Part shown: positions 55,152 through 62,941 of the stretch, one piece after another | How positions within the stretch are numbered: the stretch's first letter is position 1 | How the letters are laid out: each line of letters begins with the position of its first letter | Assembly: GCF_001620365.2 (NCBI RefSeq) | Contig: NZ_LQMT02000039.1 | Location: 129,567-193,566 of the forward strand | From: Amycolatopsis keratiniphila subsp. keratiniphila | GTDB taxonomy: Bacteria > Actinomycetota > Actinomycetes > Mycobacteriales > Pseudonocardiaceae | Reading direction: 5' to 3' | DNA length: 64,000 nt | Made by a program: the position numbers and the translations under genes | The notes under the pieces: model-generated | Told to the model about the DNA's origin: nothing | The model's database searches: none | What the model saw: only the letters and a program-made list of their open reading frames with translations

Positions 55152-56618
55152 GTGAACAAGGTGGTCGCCGGGCAGGCGATTGCGGGGAAGAGCACTGCGA
55201 TGCAGAACGCTGTGACCGAGCTGATGCGCATCTCCCCGCTGGCGGACGAGCTCGCGAAGCTCTTCGCGAAGGCGGGGCACAGCCTGTACCTGGTCGGCGG
55301 CAGCGTCCGCGACATGATGCTCCGCAGGCTGTCGAGCGACCTCGACTTCACCACCGACGCCCGGCCGGACCAGGTGCTCAAGATCGTCAGCGCCTGGGGC
55401 GACGCGGTGTGGGACGTCGGCATCGCGTTCGGCACCGTCGGTGTGACCAAACAGGGCATGACCCTGGAGATCACCACGTTCCGCGCCGACAGCTACGACC
55501 GCGTCGGCCGCAACCCCGAGGTCACCTTCGGCGACAGCATCGAGGGAGACCTGCTCCGCCGCGACTTCACGGTCAACGCGATGGCGATCGACCTGGCGAA
55601 CAAGACCTTCGTCGACCCGCACGACGGGCTCCAGGCGCTGCAGGACAAGGTGCTCGACACGCCCGCGACCCCGCAGGAGTCCTTCGCCGACGATCCGCTG
55701 CGCATGCTGCGGGCCGCGCGGTTCTCCGCGCAGCTCGGGTTCACCGCGGCGCCGCGCGTGGTCGACGCGATGTCGTCGATGGCCGAGGAGATCGACCGGA
55801 TCACCGCCGAGCGCGTCCAGGCCGAGCTGTCGAAGCTGCTGCTCGCGGACGACCCCCGGCCCGGGATCGAGCTGCTGGTGGACACCCGTCTCGCCGATCG
55901 CGTGCTCCCCGAAGTGCCGGGGATGCGGCTGGCGATCGACGAGCACCACCAGCACAAGGACGTCTACCAGCACTCGCTGACCGTGCTCGCGCAGGCGATC
56001 GACCTGGAGAAGTCGCACGAACCGACCTCCGAGCCGGATCTGATCCTGCGGCTCGCGGCGCTCCTGCACGACATCGGCAAGCCCGCGACGCGCGAGTTCC
56101 AGCCCGGTGGCGGCGTGAGCTTCCACCACCACGAGGTCGTCGGCGCGAAAATGGCGCGCAAGCGTTTGCGGGCGCTGAAGTTCTCGAAGGAGATCGTCCA
56201 GGACGTCAGCCAGCTCGTGTTCCTTCACCTGCGGTTCCACGGCTACGGCAAGGGCGAATGGACGGATTCGGCGGTGCGGCGCTACGTCACCGACGCCGGT
56301 GACCTGCTGCCCCGGCTGCACAAGCTCGTGCGCGCCGACTGCACCACGCGAAACCGCAAGAAGGCGGCCGCGCTGCAGGCGACCTACGACGACCTCGAGC
56401 GGCGGATCGCGGCGATCCAGGCACAGGAGGACCTCGACCGGGTCCGGCCGGACCTCAACGGCGAGGAGATCATGCGGATCCTCGGGCTCAAGCCGGGGCC
56501 GGACGTCGGCAAGGCGTGGAAGCACCTGAAGGAACTGCGGCTCGACCGCGGCCCGCTGGAGCACGACGAGGCGGTGGCCGAATTGAAGAAGTGGGCCGCC
56601 GAGAACGGCATAGGCTGA
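55152..56618 (+). CDS. pcnA: CCA tRNA nucleotidyltransferase
   Basis: 488 residues from GTG 55152, which is tentative; an upstream frame to 55059 and ATG 55200 are alternatives. The nucleotidyltransferase head has SLYLVGGSVRDMMLRR and DLDFTTDARPD; the RRDFTVNAMAID and DDPLRMLRAARF motifs and a C-terminal HD domain (LAALLHDIGKPATREF) follow. It adds or repairs the CCA end of tRNAs, needed because tRNA genes in this window lack CCA. The HD domain may add phosphohydrolase activity. Confidence 0.95.
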   Translation: MNKVVAGQAIAGKSTAMQNAVTELMRISPLADELAKLFAKAGHSLYLVGGSVRDMMLRRLSSDLDFTTDARPDQVLKIVSAWGDAVWDVGIAFGTVGVTKQGMTLEITTFRADSYDRVGRNPEVTFGDSIEGDLLRRDFTVNAMAIDLANKTFVDPHDGLQALQDKVLDTPATPQESFADDPLRMLRAARFSAQLGFTAAPRVVDAMSSMAEEIDRITAERVQAELSKLLLADDPRPGIELLVDTRLADRVLPEVPGMRLAIDEHHQHKDVYQHSLTVLAQAIDLEKSHEPTSEPDLILRLAALLHDIGKPATREFQPGGGVSFHHHEVVGAKMARKRLRALKFSKEIVQDVSQLVFLHLRFHGYGKGEWTDSAVRRYVTDAGDLLPRLHKLVRADCTTRNRKKAAALQATYDDLERRIAAIQAQEDLDRVRPDLNGEEIMRILGLKPGPDVGKAWKHLKELRLDRGPLEHDEAVAELKKWAAENGIG

Positions 56619-56697
56619 GATAAACCCCCTTGGTCTCTGGATCCACACGGCGTAACCGGAGATACTCCTGCCGGTGCTCCGGGCAGGGGGAAAATCC

Positions 56698-58005
56698 ATG
56701 GCGAAGCGGCCGCCCAGTTTCCTGGTGACTTTGCTGCGCCGTGGCGCGCCCGCGCTGGCGACGGCGACGAGCGAGCTTTCGGACGAGGTCGGCGATCCGA
56801 CACCGATGCGCGCGCTGCGGCGGATCCAGCAGATGTCCGGTCCCATCGACACGGCACATCGCGACAACCTGCTGCTCAGAGCCGCCCGCTACGTCGCCCT
56901 CGTCCCGCTGGTCTACCGGCTTTTCGCGGTGCCCGGCGCGTTCGGCGTCTACGTCTCCACGCACGGCATGATCGGGATCGGCCCGGTCGGGCTGGTGGCG
57001 CTCGGTTCGGTCGGGCTCTCGCTGTACGGGATCCGGTGGATGCTGCGCTCGGCGCCGTTCCGCCCGCAGCACGCCGCCCGGCTGCTCGCGATCGACCTCG
57101 TGTTCACCCTGCTCGCGCCGCTGGCCGTCGGCGCGCTGGTGCCGGCTTCGGTCTTCACCGAGGCGATGGCGGTTCCCGGCAAACACCTGCTCGGCGAGGT
57201 CGCGCTGCTGGCGCTGGCGCTGGGCATGCCCGCCGCCGCGGCGCTCGCCGTCGTCAGCTTCCCGGTGCGGATGCTGGCGTCGGTGTTCGGCACCGGTCAC
57301 GCCGCGCCCGGCGACGCCATGGCCACCTTCCCGGCGATCCTCGGTGTGCTCTTCACCGCGAGCGGCGCCCTCGTCCTGATCGGGCTCGGCACCCGGCTCG
57401 CTCTCGCGTACGGCATCCGCAACGGCCGGATCGCCGAACGTGCCCGCCAGCACCGGATGCTGCACGACTCCGTGCTGCAGACCCTCGAAGCGATCGCGCT
57501 GGCCAACAAGGGCGATCCGGCCGCGCGGCTCGCCGAGGTGCAGCGGCTGGCGCGGGCGCAGTCGATGGAGCTGCGGCGGACGATCGAGAACGAGGCTTCG
57601 GAACGCTCGGAGGCCGGGTCGCGGCCGCTCGGCGAGAAGCTCGCCTCGCTGGCCGCGGAGATGGCGCGGGACGGGTTGCGTGCCCAGCTCGTGATCGCGG
57701 AGCTCGACGACGACACGCTTTCCGAGGTACGGCAGATCGCCATCCGCGACGCCGTCCGCGAGTCGCTGCGCAACACGCTCAAGCACGCGGGGACGGACAA
57801 GGTCGTGGTGCGGGTCGAGGAGCAGGAAGGCGGCGTCGCGGTGATCACGCGCGACCACGGCGCCGGGTTCAGCCTCGACACCCGGCCCGCCGGTTTCGGG
57901 ATCAGCGAGTCCATCACCGCCCGCCTGAACGAGGTCGGCGGGACCGCGCGGGTGGAGTCGGCTCCGGGCAATGGCACCAGAGTCACCCTTTGGGTGCCTT
58001 TCTGA
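56698..58005 (+). CDS. orphan sensor histidine kinase
   Basis: 435 residues from ATG 56698, preceded by GGGGGAA. About six membrane helices (residues about 65-245) precede a dimerisation helix with phospho-acceptor His (ARQHRMLHDSVLQTLEAIAL) and a HATPase_c domain (RESLRNTLKHAGTDKVVVRV, GFGISESITARL). This is the NarL-type class. No response regulator is adjacent on either side, so its partner must be elsewhere. It is 16 bp upstream of a methyltransferase gene on the same strand. Confidence 0.9.
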   Translation: MAKRPPSFLVTLLRRGAPALATATSELSDEVGDPTPMRALRRIQQMSGPIDTAHRDNLLLRAARYVALVPLVYRLFAVPGAFGVYVSTHGMIGIGPVGLVALGSVGLSLYGIRWMLRSAPFRPQHAARLLAIDLVFTLLAPLAVGALVPASVFTEAMAVPGKHLLGEVALLALALGMPAAAALAVVSFPVRMLASVFGTGHAAPGDAMATFPAILGVLFTASGALVLIGLGTRLALAYGIRNGRIAERARQHRMLHDSVLQTLEAIALANKGDPAARLAEVQRLARAQSMELRRTIENEASERSEAGSRPLGEKLASLAAEMARDGLRAQLVIAELDDDTLSEVRQIAIRDAVRESLRNTLKHAGTDKVVVRVEEQEGGVAVITRDHGAGFSLDTRPAGFGISESITARLNEVGGTARVESAPGNGTRVTLWVPF

Positions 58006-58021
58006 CGGTAAACAGGAGAAC

Positions 58022-58873
58022 ATGAAGAAAACGGACGTCCTGGCCGAAGCGCTCACCGCGTACCGCGACGGTGACCGGGCCAAGGCAGCGGACCTCGCCG
58101 AGCGGGCCGGATCCACGCTCGGCATCGAACTGCACCGATACCTGACCGAGGGCGGCGGTGGTGCCGTCTACGACCGGCCCGCCGCGTTCACCGCGTTCAT
58201 CCGCGGGGGCGGGAACGTCAAGCTCTACCGGCAGCTCAGCGCCATGCTCGCCCGGCGCTACGGCACCGTCGGTTCGCTGCTCGACCTCGGTTGCGGAGAC
58301 GGGCTCGCCGTCGTCCCGGCCCTCGAACAGGCGGACCGGCAGCCGGGCCGGATCGATCTCGTCGAGCCGTCGCGCGCTCTGCTGGCGGAAACGCGCAAGC
58401 ACCTCGACGGCACCCGCGGCCTGCACACCTGGGAGGCCACCGCGCAGGAGTTCCTCGACCGCGACGACGACCAGCAGTGGCAGCTGACGCAGTCGACCTT
58501 CGCGCTCCAGTCGATCCCGACCGAGGAACGCACCGAGGTCCTGCGGGCGCTCCGGCCCCGAACCTCCTGTCTGGTGCTGGCCGAGTTCGACGTGCCCGAG
58601 TACGACGAGGACTCCGCCGAGTACCTGCTTTCCCTGGTCACGCGCTACGAACGCGGGATCGCTGAGTACGGCAAGGAGGCGTCGCTGGTGGCGCAGGGGT
58701 TCCTGCTGCCGGTCCTGCTCGGCCTGGTCGAACCCGGGACGGGCCGGACGAACTGGGAGCAGCCCGCCACCGATTGGGCTTCGCAGCTGAAGGAAGCGGG
58801 CTTCACCGGCATCCGGATCGAGCCGCTCGCGGACTACTGGTGGTCGCCCGCGGTGCTGATCACCGCGTCCTGA
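58022..58873 (+). CDS. class I SAM-dependent methyltransferase
   Basis: 283 residues. The SAM-binding motif I is LLDLGCGDGLAVVPALE, followed by an acidic end of strand 2 (RIDLVEPSRALL). The N-terminal helical extension (DVLAEALTAYRDGDRAKAAD) and a C-terminal cap are not family-specific. The substrate is unknown. Co-transcribed with the orphan kinase, possibly a stress-response pair. Confidence 0.85.
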   Translation: MKKTDVLAEALTAYRDGDRAKAADLAERAGSTLGIELHRYLTEGGGGAVYDRPAAFTAFIRGGGNVKLYRQLSAMLARRYGTVGSLLDLGCGDGLAVVPALEQADRQPGRIDLVEPSRALLAETRKHLDGTRGLHTWEATAQEFLDRDDDQQWQLTQSTFALQSIPTEERTEVLRALRPRTSCLVLAEFDVPEYDEDSAEYLLSLVTRYERGIAEYGKEASLVAQGFLLPVLLGLVEPGTGRTNWEQPATDWASQLKEAGFTGIRIEPLADYWWSPAVLITAS

Positions 58874-58892
58874 GTTTGGCTACGTTGGGGGT

Positions 58893-59879
58893 ATGGGGAT
58901 CCCGCTTTCCGCGCTCGAACTCGCCATCGTCGAGGACGGCCGCGCGGCCACCGAAGTACTCGCTTCGACAGCCACCGTCACCACGAAACTGGAGGAACTG
59001 GGGTACCACCGCGTCTGGATCGCGGAGCACCACGGCTCGCCGGCCATCGCCACGGCTTCGCCGCCGGTGCTTGCCGCGCATCTGGCGGCGGTGACGTCGT
59101 CGATCCGGGTCGGTTCCGGCGGGGTGATGGCGCCGAACCACGCCCCGCTGGCGGTCGCCGAGCAGTTCGCGACGCTTTCGGCGCTGCACCCCGGCCGGAT
59201 CGACCTCGGCGTCGGGCGTGGTCCGGGCACCTTCGACGAGAAGATCGTCCGGGCGCTGCGACGCGGCGCGGATCCGGCGACGGACGGCGAATACCGCGCC
59301 GACGTCGCCGAGTTGCTGCGTCATCTGGCCGGGGAGACGGGGATCCGGGTGCTGCCCGGCGAGGTGCCGACGCCGGAGCCGTGGCTGTTGTGCTCGAGTG
59401 CGGCCGGCGCCGGTCTCGCCGCCGAGCTCGGCCTGCCGATCGCGGTCGCGCACCACATCCGGCCGCAGAACACGGCCGAGGTGCTGCAGGCGTATCGCGA
59501 GAACTTCAAGCCATCCCGGTGGCGCGAAGAGCCGTACGTGATCCTTTGCGTCGAGACCATCTGCGCGGACACGGACGCCGAAGCGGCCTACGTCGCCGGG
59601 CCGTGCGCGGTGATCAAGTCGTACCTGCTCAACGGCGAGGGCGGCGACCTCGCCTTCCCGACCAGGGAGCAGGCCGCCGCACACGAGTTCACGCCGGAGT
59701 CGAAGGAGCTGATCGCGCAGTTCACCGCCGCGCAGGCACACGGCGGACCGGAGAAGGTGGTGCGGTCGCTGAAGGATCTCGCCGCGGCCACCGGTGCCGA
59801 CGAGCTGATGCTGACGGCACCGGTGTACGACGCGGCCGCGCGGGCCCGGTCCTACGAGCTGGTCGCGAAGGCCTTCTGA
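58893..59879 (+). CDS. LLM class flavin-dependent oxidoreductase
   Basis: 328 residues. The luciferase-like TIM barrel is recognisable (HRVWIAEHHGSPAIATASPP; RVGSGGVMAPNHAPLAVAEQ; HPGRIDLGVGRGPGT). It uses FMN or F420, typical of group-1 bacterial luciferase-like enzymes such as CrpE-type annotated proteins. Its substrate is unknown. The stop abuts the TNT gene stop with zero spacing. Confidence 0.92.
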   Translation: MGIPLSALELAIVEDGRAATEVLASTATVTTKLEELGYHRVWIAEHHGSPAIATASPPVLAAHLAAVTSSIRVGSGGVMAPNHAPLAVAEQFATLSALHPGRIDLGVGRGPGTFDEKIVRALRRGADPATDGEYRADVAELLRHLAGETGIRVLPGEVPTPEPWLLCSSAAGAGLAAELGLPIAVAHHIRPQNTAEVLQAYRENFKPSRWREEPYVILCVETICADTDAEAAYVAGPCAVIKSYLLNGEGGDLAFPTREQAAAHEFTPESKELIAQFTAAQAHGGPEKVVRSLKDLAAATGADELMLTAPVYDAAARARSYELVAKAF

Positions 59880-61808
59880 CTACTGGACCCGGGAGAGCGC
59901 GCCGGTTTCGAGATGCTGGGCGATCGGCCGGGGCAGCACGTAGGCCACGGCCCCGCCCGGCGTCCCGTTCCACGGCGCGGTGATACCGGTGACCACGCGC
60001 AGCGGCCGCAGGACGCGGTAGAGACGGCGCTCCCGTTCGCGGTCGGCGGCCAGCGACGTCTCGATGAACCGCGCCGATTCGGCGTGCACGAGGTTGCCGG
60101 TCTCGTTCCCGAACCGCTGCACCGTGGTGCCCGCCGGGAGGACGACGATCCGCTTGCGCCGGAAGAAGTTCAGCGGCGGCTCGCCCCGCAGCGGCAGGAT
60201 CGGCCAGTCGGCCGGGTTGTCGGCCTCCTCGCTCGCGCCCGCCGCGGCCCGTGCCGGATACAGCAGCAGGGTGCCGAGGAAGAACCGCGCCGCCTCTTCG
60301 AGTTTGGCGAACGCCACCGGCTCGTCGGTCGGCGGACGGGACACCTCCCAGCCGCTTTCGGTGCGGCGCAAGGTCCAGAGCCCCGGCTCCGGTACCGCGT
60401 TCGCGCCGATCCGGTACGACGTCGGCGCCACGCCGTGCTCGGCCAGCCGCTGGTACAGGACGTCCAGCACCTCGACGGCCCGGATGTCGCGAGACGGTTC
60501 GCCGTCGCGTTCGACCCGGGTGCGGGCACTGTCGTCCGGCAGGTCCGCGGCGGTCTGCGGCGGCCGGGGCTTGCCGACGATCTCCGCCTCGGCGGTCGCC
60601 CGCACCAGCTCGCCGATCAGCGGCGGCCGGAAACCGGCGGCCCGGATGTGCTCGACCAGCTCGGGTTCCGGCGGCACCCCGTACTTCCGCAGGTAGTGGG
60701 GGACGGCCGCGGGCCAGATCCAGACGCCGTCGGTGTGGAAGGCGTTCGGCACGTCCGGCGGGCCGTTCGGGGTGAAGATGTCGGGCTGCGGGCCCGGCCG
60801 GGTCAGCGCCACCGGCGAGCGGAAGAGGTAGTCGAGGACGCCGCGCATCATGTCCGGCGGCACCGGCGGCCGGTTGACGACCGGTCGTTCGCCCTCGTTG
60901 TGCGCGTCGACGACCTGCGCGTGCCGGAACACGATGTCGAGCGGCAGGCCCGCCTTGGCCGAAAGCCAGGCCGGGACGTGTTTCTGGTCGCGCGGGAAGA
61001 TCGCGAGCTCGGTCGCGTACGCGCGCGGAGACGGCTTCCCGCCTTCGTTCGGCGCGAGCCGCCACGTCGGTTCCTGGTCGGCGTCGAAGTCGAAGTCGAA
61101 GTGCGACTCCGAGTCGAGCGTGAACGTGCCCTGGAACCAGGTGCCGGTCTCGGGCTGGTGCATCGCCGCGCGCAGCCGCGCGAACAGCGAGCCGAGCTCC
61201 GGCGGCGCCGCGATCGACACCGACACCGGGCCGTTGCCCTCGTCGCCGACCGAGCGGACCTCGAGTTCGGAGTAGTCGCCGACCTGCCGGAACTGGGCGC
61301 CGACCCGCTGCCAGCCCGGCGGCAGCACGCGCAGCAGCGTCCGGCCGATGGCGCGTAGCAGCGCGCCCTGATCGCCCGTACCCGGCTGAAGCCGGGCTTC
61401 CGGCGTCTCGACGAAGTCGTGCCTGGTCTGCCACAAGGCCGTCAGCCGCGTCGGCGCGGCCGTGGTCGAGAAGTCCGTCAGGCCCAGTTCGGCCGCGCGG
61501 GCCGCGTCCTCGCCGGCCCAGCGCAACGTCAGGTCGCCGCCGCCGGTGCTCGGCGCGATCTGGAAGTGCTCGTCGTCGAACCGGCCGTACGACTGGAGGC
61601 TGAAGGTCGCTCCCGCCTCGCCGTTCAGCACGACCCTGGCCGGACGGCCGTTCCAGTCGCGGTCGAAGCCCTCGGGCGCCGCTTCCCCCGGCGGCGCGAT
61701 GAGCAGCAGCGTGCCGTCTTCGGTCGACCGCTGGGCCGCGAAGACGGTGTCCCCCCAGACGGCGTACAGGCCATCCGGCCGCTCCGCCGCTTGAACCCGG
61801 TAACGCAC
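59880..61808 (-). CDS. TNT-domain protein, possible NAD glycohydrolase-type toxin
   Basis: 642 residues from GTG 61808, with GGAGGGG 7 bp upstream; the longer frame to 61886 crosses the neighbour gene end. The last 90 residues match the TNT domain of the Mtb necrotizing toxin (VVLPAGTTVQRFGNETGNLV ... YRVLRPLRVVTGITAPWNGT). Comparing from memory, the conserved His and Gln of TNT appear absent (LYRVLRP and GGAVAYVL), so activity is uncertain. The middle contains an acidic motif (HFDFDFDADQEPTW) resembling immunity-type DUF600/YezG proteins. No secretion signal is visible. It is the last gene of a three-gene operon. Confidence 0.85.
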   Translation of the reverse strand: MRYRVQAAERPDGLYAVWGDTVFAAQRSTEDGTLLLIAPPGEAAPEGFDRDWNGRPARVVLNGEAGATFSLQSYGRFDDEHFQIAPSTGGGDLTLRWAGEDAARAAELGLTDFSTTAAPTRLTALWQTRHDFVETPEARLQPGTGDQGALLRAIGRTLLRVLPPGWQRVGAQFRQVGDYSELEVRSVGDEGNGPVSVSIAAPPELGSLFARLRAAMHQPETGTWFQGTFTLDSESHFDFDFDADQEPTWRLAPNEGGKPSPRAYATELAIFPRDQKHVPAWLSAKAGLPLDIVFRHAQVVDAHNEGERPVVNRPPVPPDMMRGVLDYLFRSPVALTRPGPQPDIFTPNGPPDVPNAFHTDGVWIWPAAVPHYLRKYGVPPEPELVEHIRAAGFRPPLIGELVRATAEAEIVGKPRPPQTAADLPDDSARTRVERDGEPSRDIRAVEVLDVLYQRLAEHGVAPTSYRIGANAVPEPGLWTLRRTESGWEVSRPPTDEPVAFAKLEEAARFFLGTLLLYPARAAAGASEEADNPADWPILPLRGEPPLNFFRRKRIVVLPAGTTVQRFGNETGNLVHAESARFIETSLAADRERERRLYRVLRPLRVVTGITAPWNGTPGGAVAYVLPRPIAQHLETGALSRVQ

Positions 61809-61848
61809 TATGTGTCCCCTCCCCAAGTACCCCAAACCGGAGGTAAAT

Positions 61849-62937
61849 CTAGTGGGCCGGATAGCGGGCGTACCACCGGTCGTCACCCGGTGCGCTCCCG
61901 CCGAACTCCGCGAGCGCGTCGTCCGCCAGCCCGCCGATGACCTCGGCCAGCTCCAGCTTCGCGAGCCAGTCGGTGTTGAGCGCTTCCTCGCCGTACATCG
62001 CGCCGACGAGGTTTCCGCAGATCGACCCGGTCGAGTCGCTGTCGCCGCTGTGGTTCACCGACGCGAGCAGCGCGGCGTTCGCGTCCGTGGTGGTCAGCGC
62101 GACGTAGACCGACATCGAAAGCGCGGTTTCGCCGATGTTCCCCTGGCCGAGTGTTTCGAGCTTCTCCGGCGTCGGGGCGCCTTCCTTCGCGAGGGCGAGT
62201 GCCTGGTCGAGTGCGACGCTCTGCTCCTCGTGACCCTGGTACTTCTCCAGCTCGGCACGGGCGGTCGCGATGGCGTCGAGCAGCGGTTTCCCGAGTAGCA
62301 GTTCGCGCACGATCACCGCGAAGGCACCCGACGAGAGATACCCGCTCGGGTGACCGTGCGTCAGCGCCGCGCTCTCGGCGCCGAGCCGGAACACCTCGGC
62401 GAGGTCGTCCGACCACAGCGCGACCGGTGCCGCGCGCATGATCCCGCCGCAGCCCTTCGAGTTGTTCACCGGCTTGTCCATGCCGGCGCGCACGCCCGTC
62501 CTGCCGTACGCCTCCAGCTCGCTGAAGCAGGTGAGCCCGGGTGCGCGACGGCTGAACAGCTCGCGGTTCGTGATCAGCCAGCCGTCCGGTTCCGCGCTCG
62601 TGTCCTGCGGGCCGCGGGCGCGCTCCCACGAGACGCCCTGGGTGTGCAGCCAGCGCTGGTAGGCCAGCTGGAGCGACTGCTCGACGGGCACCGTTCCGTG
62701 GTGGGCCCTGATCAGGCCTTCGAGGGTGAAGAGCGTCATCTGGGTGTCGTCGGTGATGCGCCCGACGCCGCCGTACGCGGGGATGAGGTCGGTGATCCCG
62801 GCGGGGCCGGCGATCTCGCGGATGCGGTCGATCGAGTCGAACTCGGTCTTCGCGCCGAGCGCGTCACCGATCGCCCCGGCGAACAGGCTGCCGCGCAGCC
62901 GCGACCTGGTCGCCGGATGTTGAAGCCACTCGCGCAT
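61849..62937 (-). CDS. ADP-ribosylglycohydrolase family protein
   Basis: 362 residues from ATG 62937. All metal-binding motifs of the ARH/DraG family are kept: FAGAIGDALGAKTEF, GRITDDTQMTLFTLEG and NHSGDSDSTGSICGNLVGAM. It should cleave ADP-ribose linkages with two Mg/Mn ions. The gene follows the ARH-like pseudoenzyme after 4 bp and precedes the TNT gene by 40 bp, suggesting one transcript. An antagonistic or sensing role towards ADP-ribose or NAD products is plausible. Confidence 0.93.
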   Translation of the reverse strand: MREWLQHPATRSRLRGSLFAGAIGDALGAKTEFDSIDRIREIAGPAGITDLIPAYGGVGRITDDTQMTLFTLEGLIRAHHGTVPVEQSLQLAYQRWLHTQGVSWERARGPQDTSAEPDGWLITNRELFSRRAPGLTCFSELEAYGRTGVRAGMDKPVNNSKGCGGIMRAAPVALWSDDLAEVFRLGAESAALTHGHPSGYLSSGAFAVIVRELLLGKPLLDAIATARAELEKYQGHEEQSVALDQALALAKEGAPTPEKLETLGQGNIGETALSMSVYVALTTTDANAALLASVNHSGDSDSTGSICGNLVGAMYGEEALNTDWLAKLELAEVIGGLADDALAEFGGSAPGDDRWYARYPAH

Positions 62938-62941
62938 TGCT

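Noticed and set aside
55062..56867. A 601-codon minus-strand frame opposite pcnA
   Set aside because: Shadow of the CCA-adding enzyme gene; no domain character.
59722..61434. A 570-codon minus-strand frame overlapping the TNT gene and LLM end
   Set aside because: Arg/Ala/Pro-rich out-of-frame shadow; the real frame has the TNT domain.
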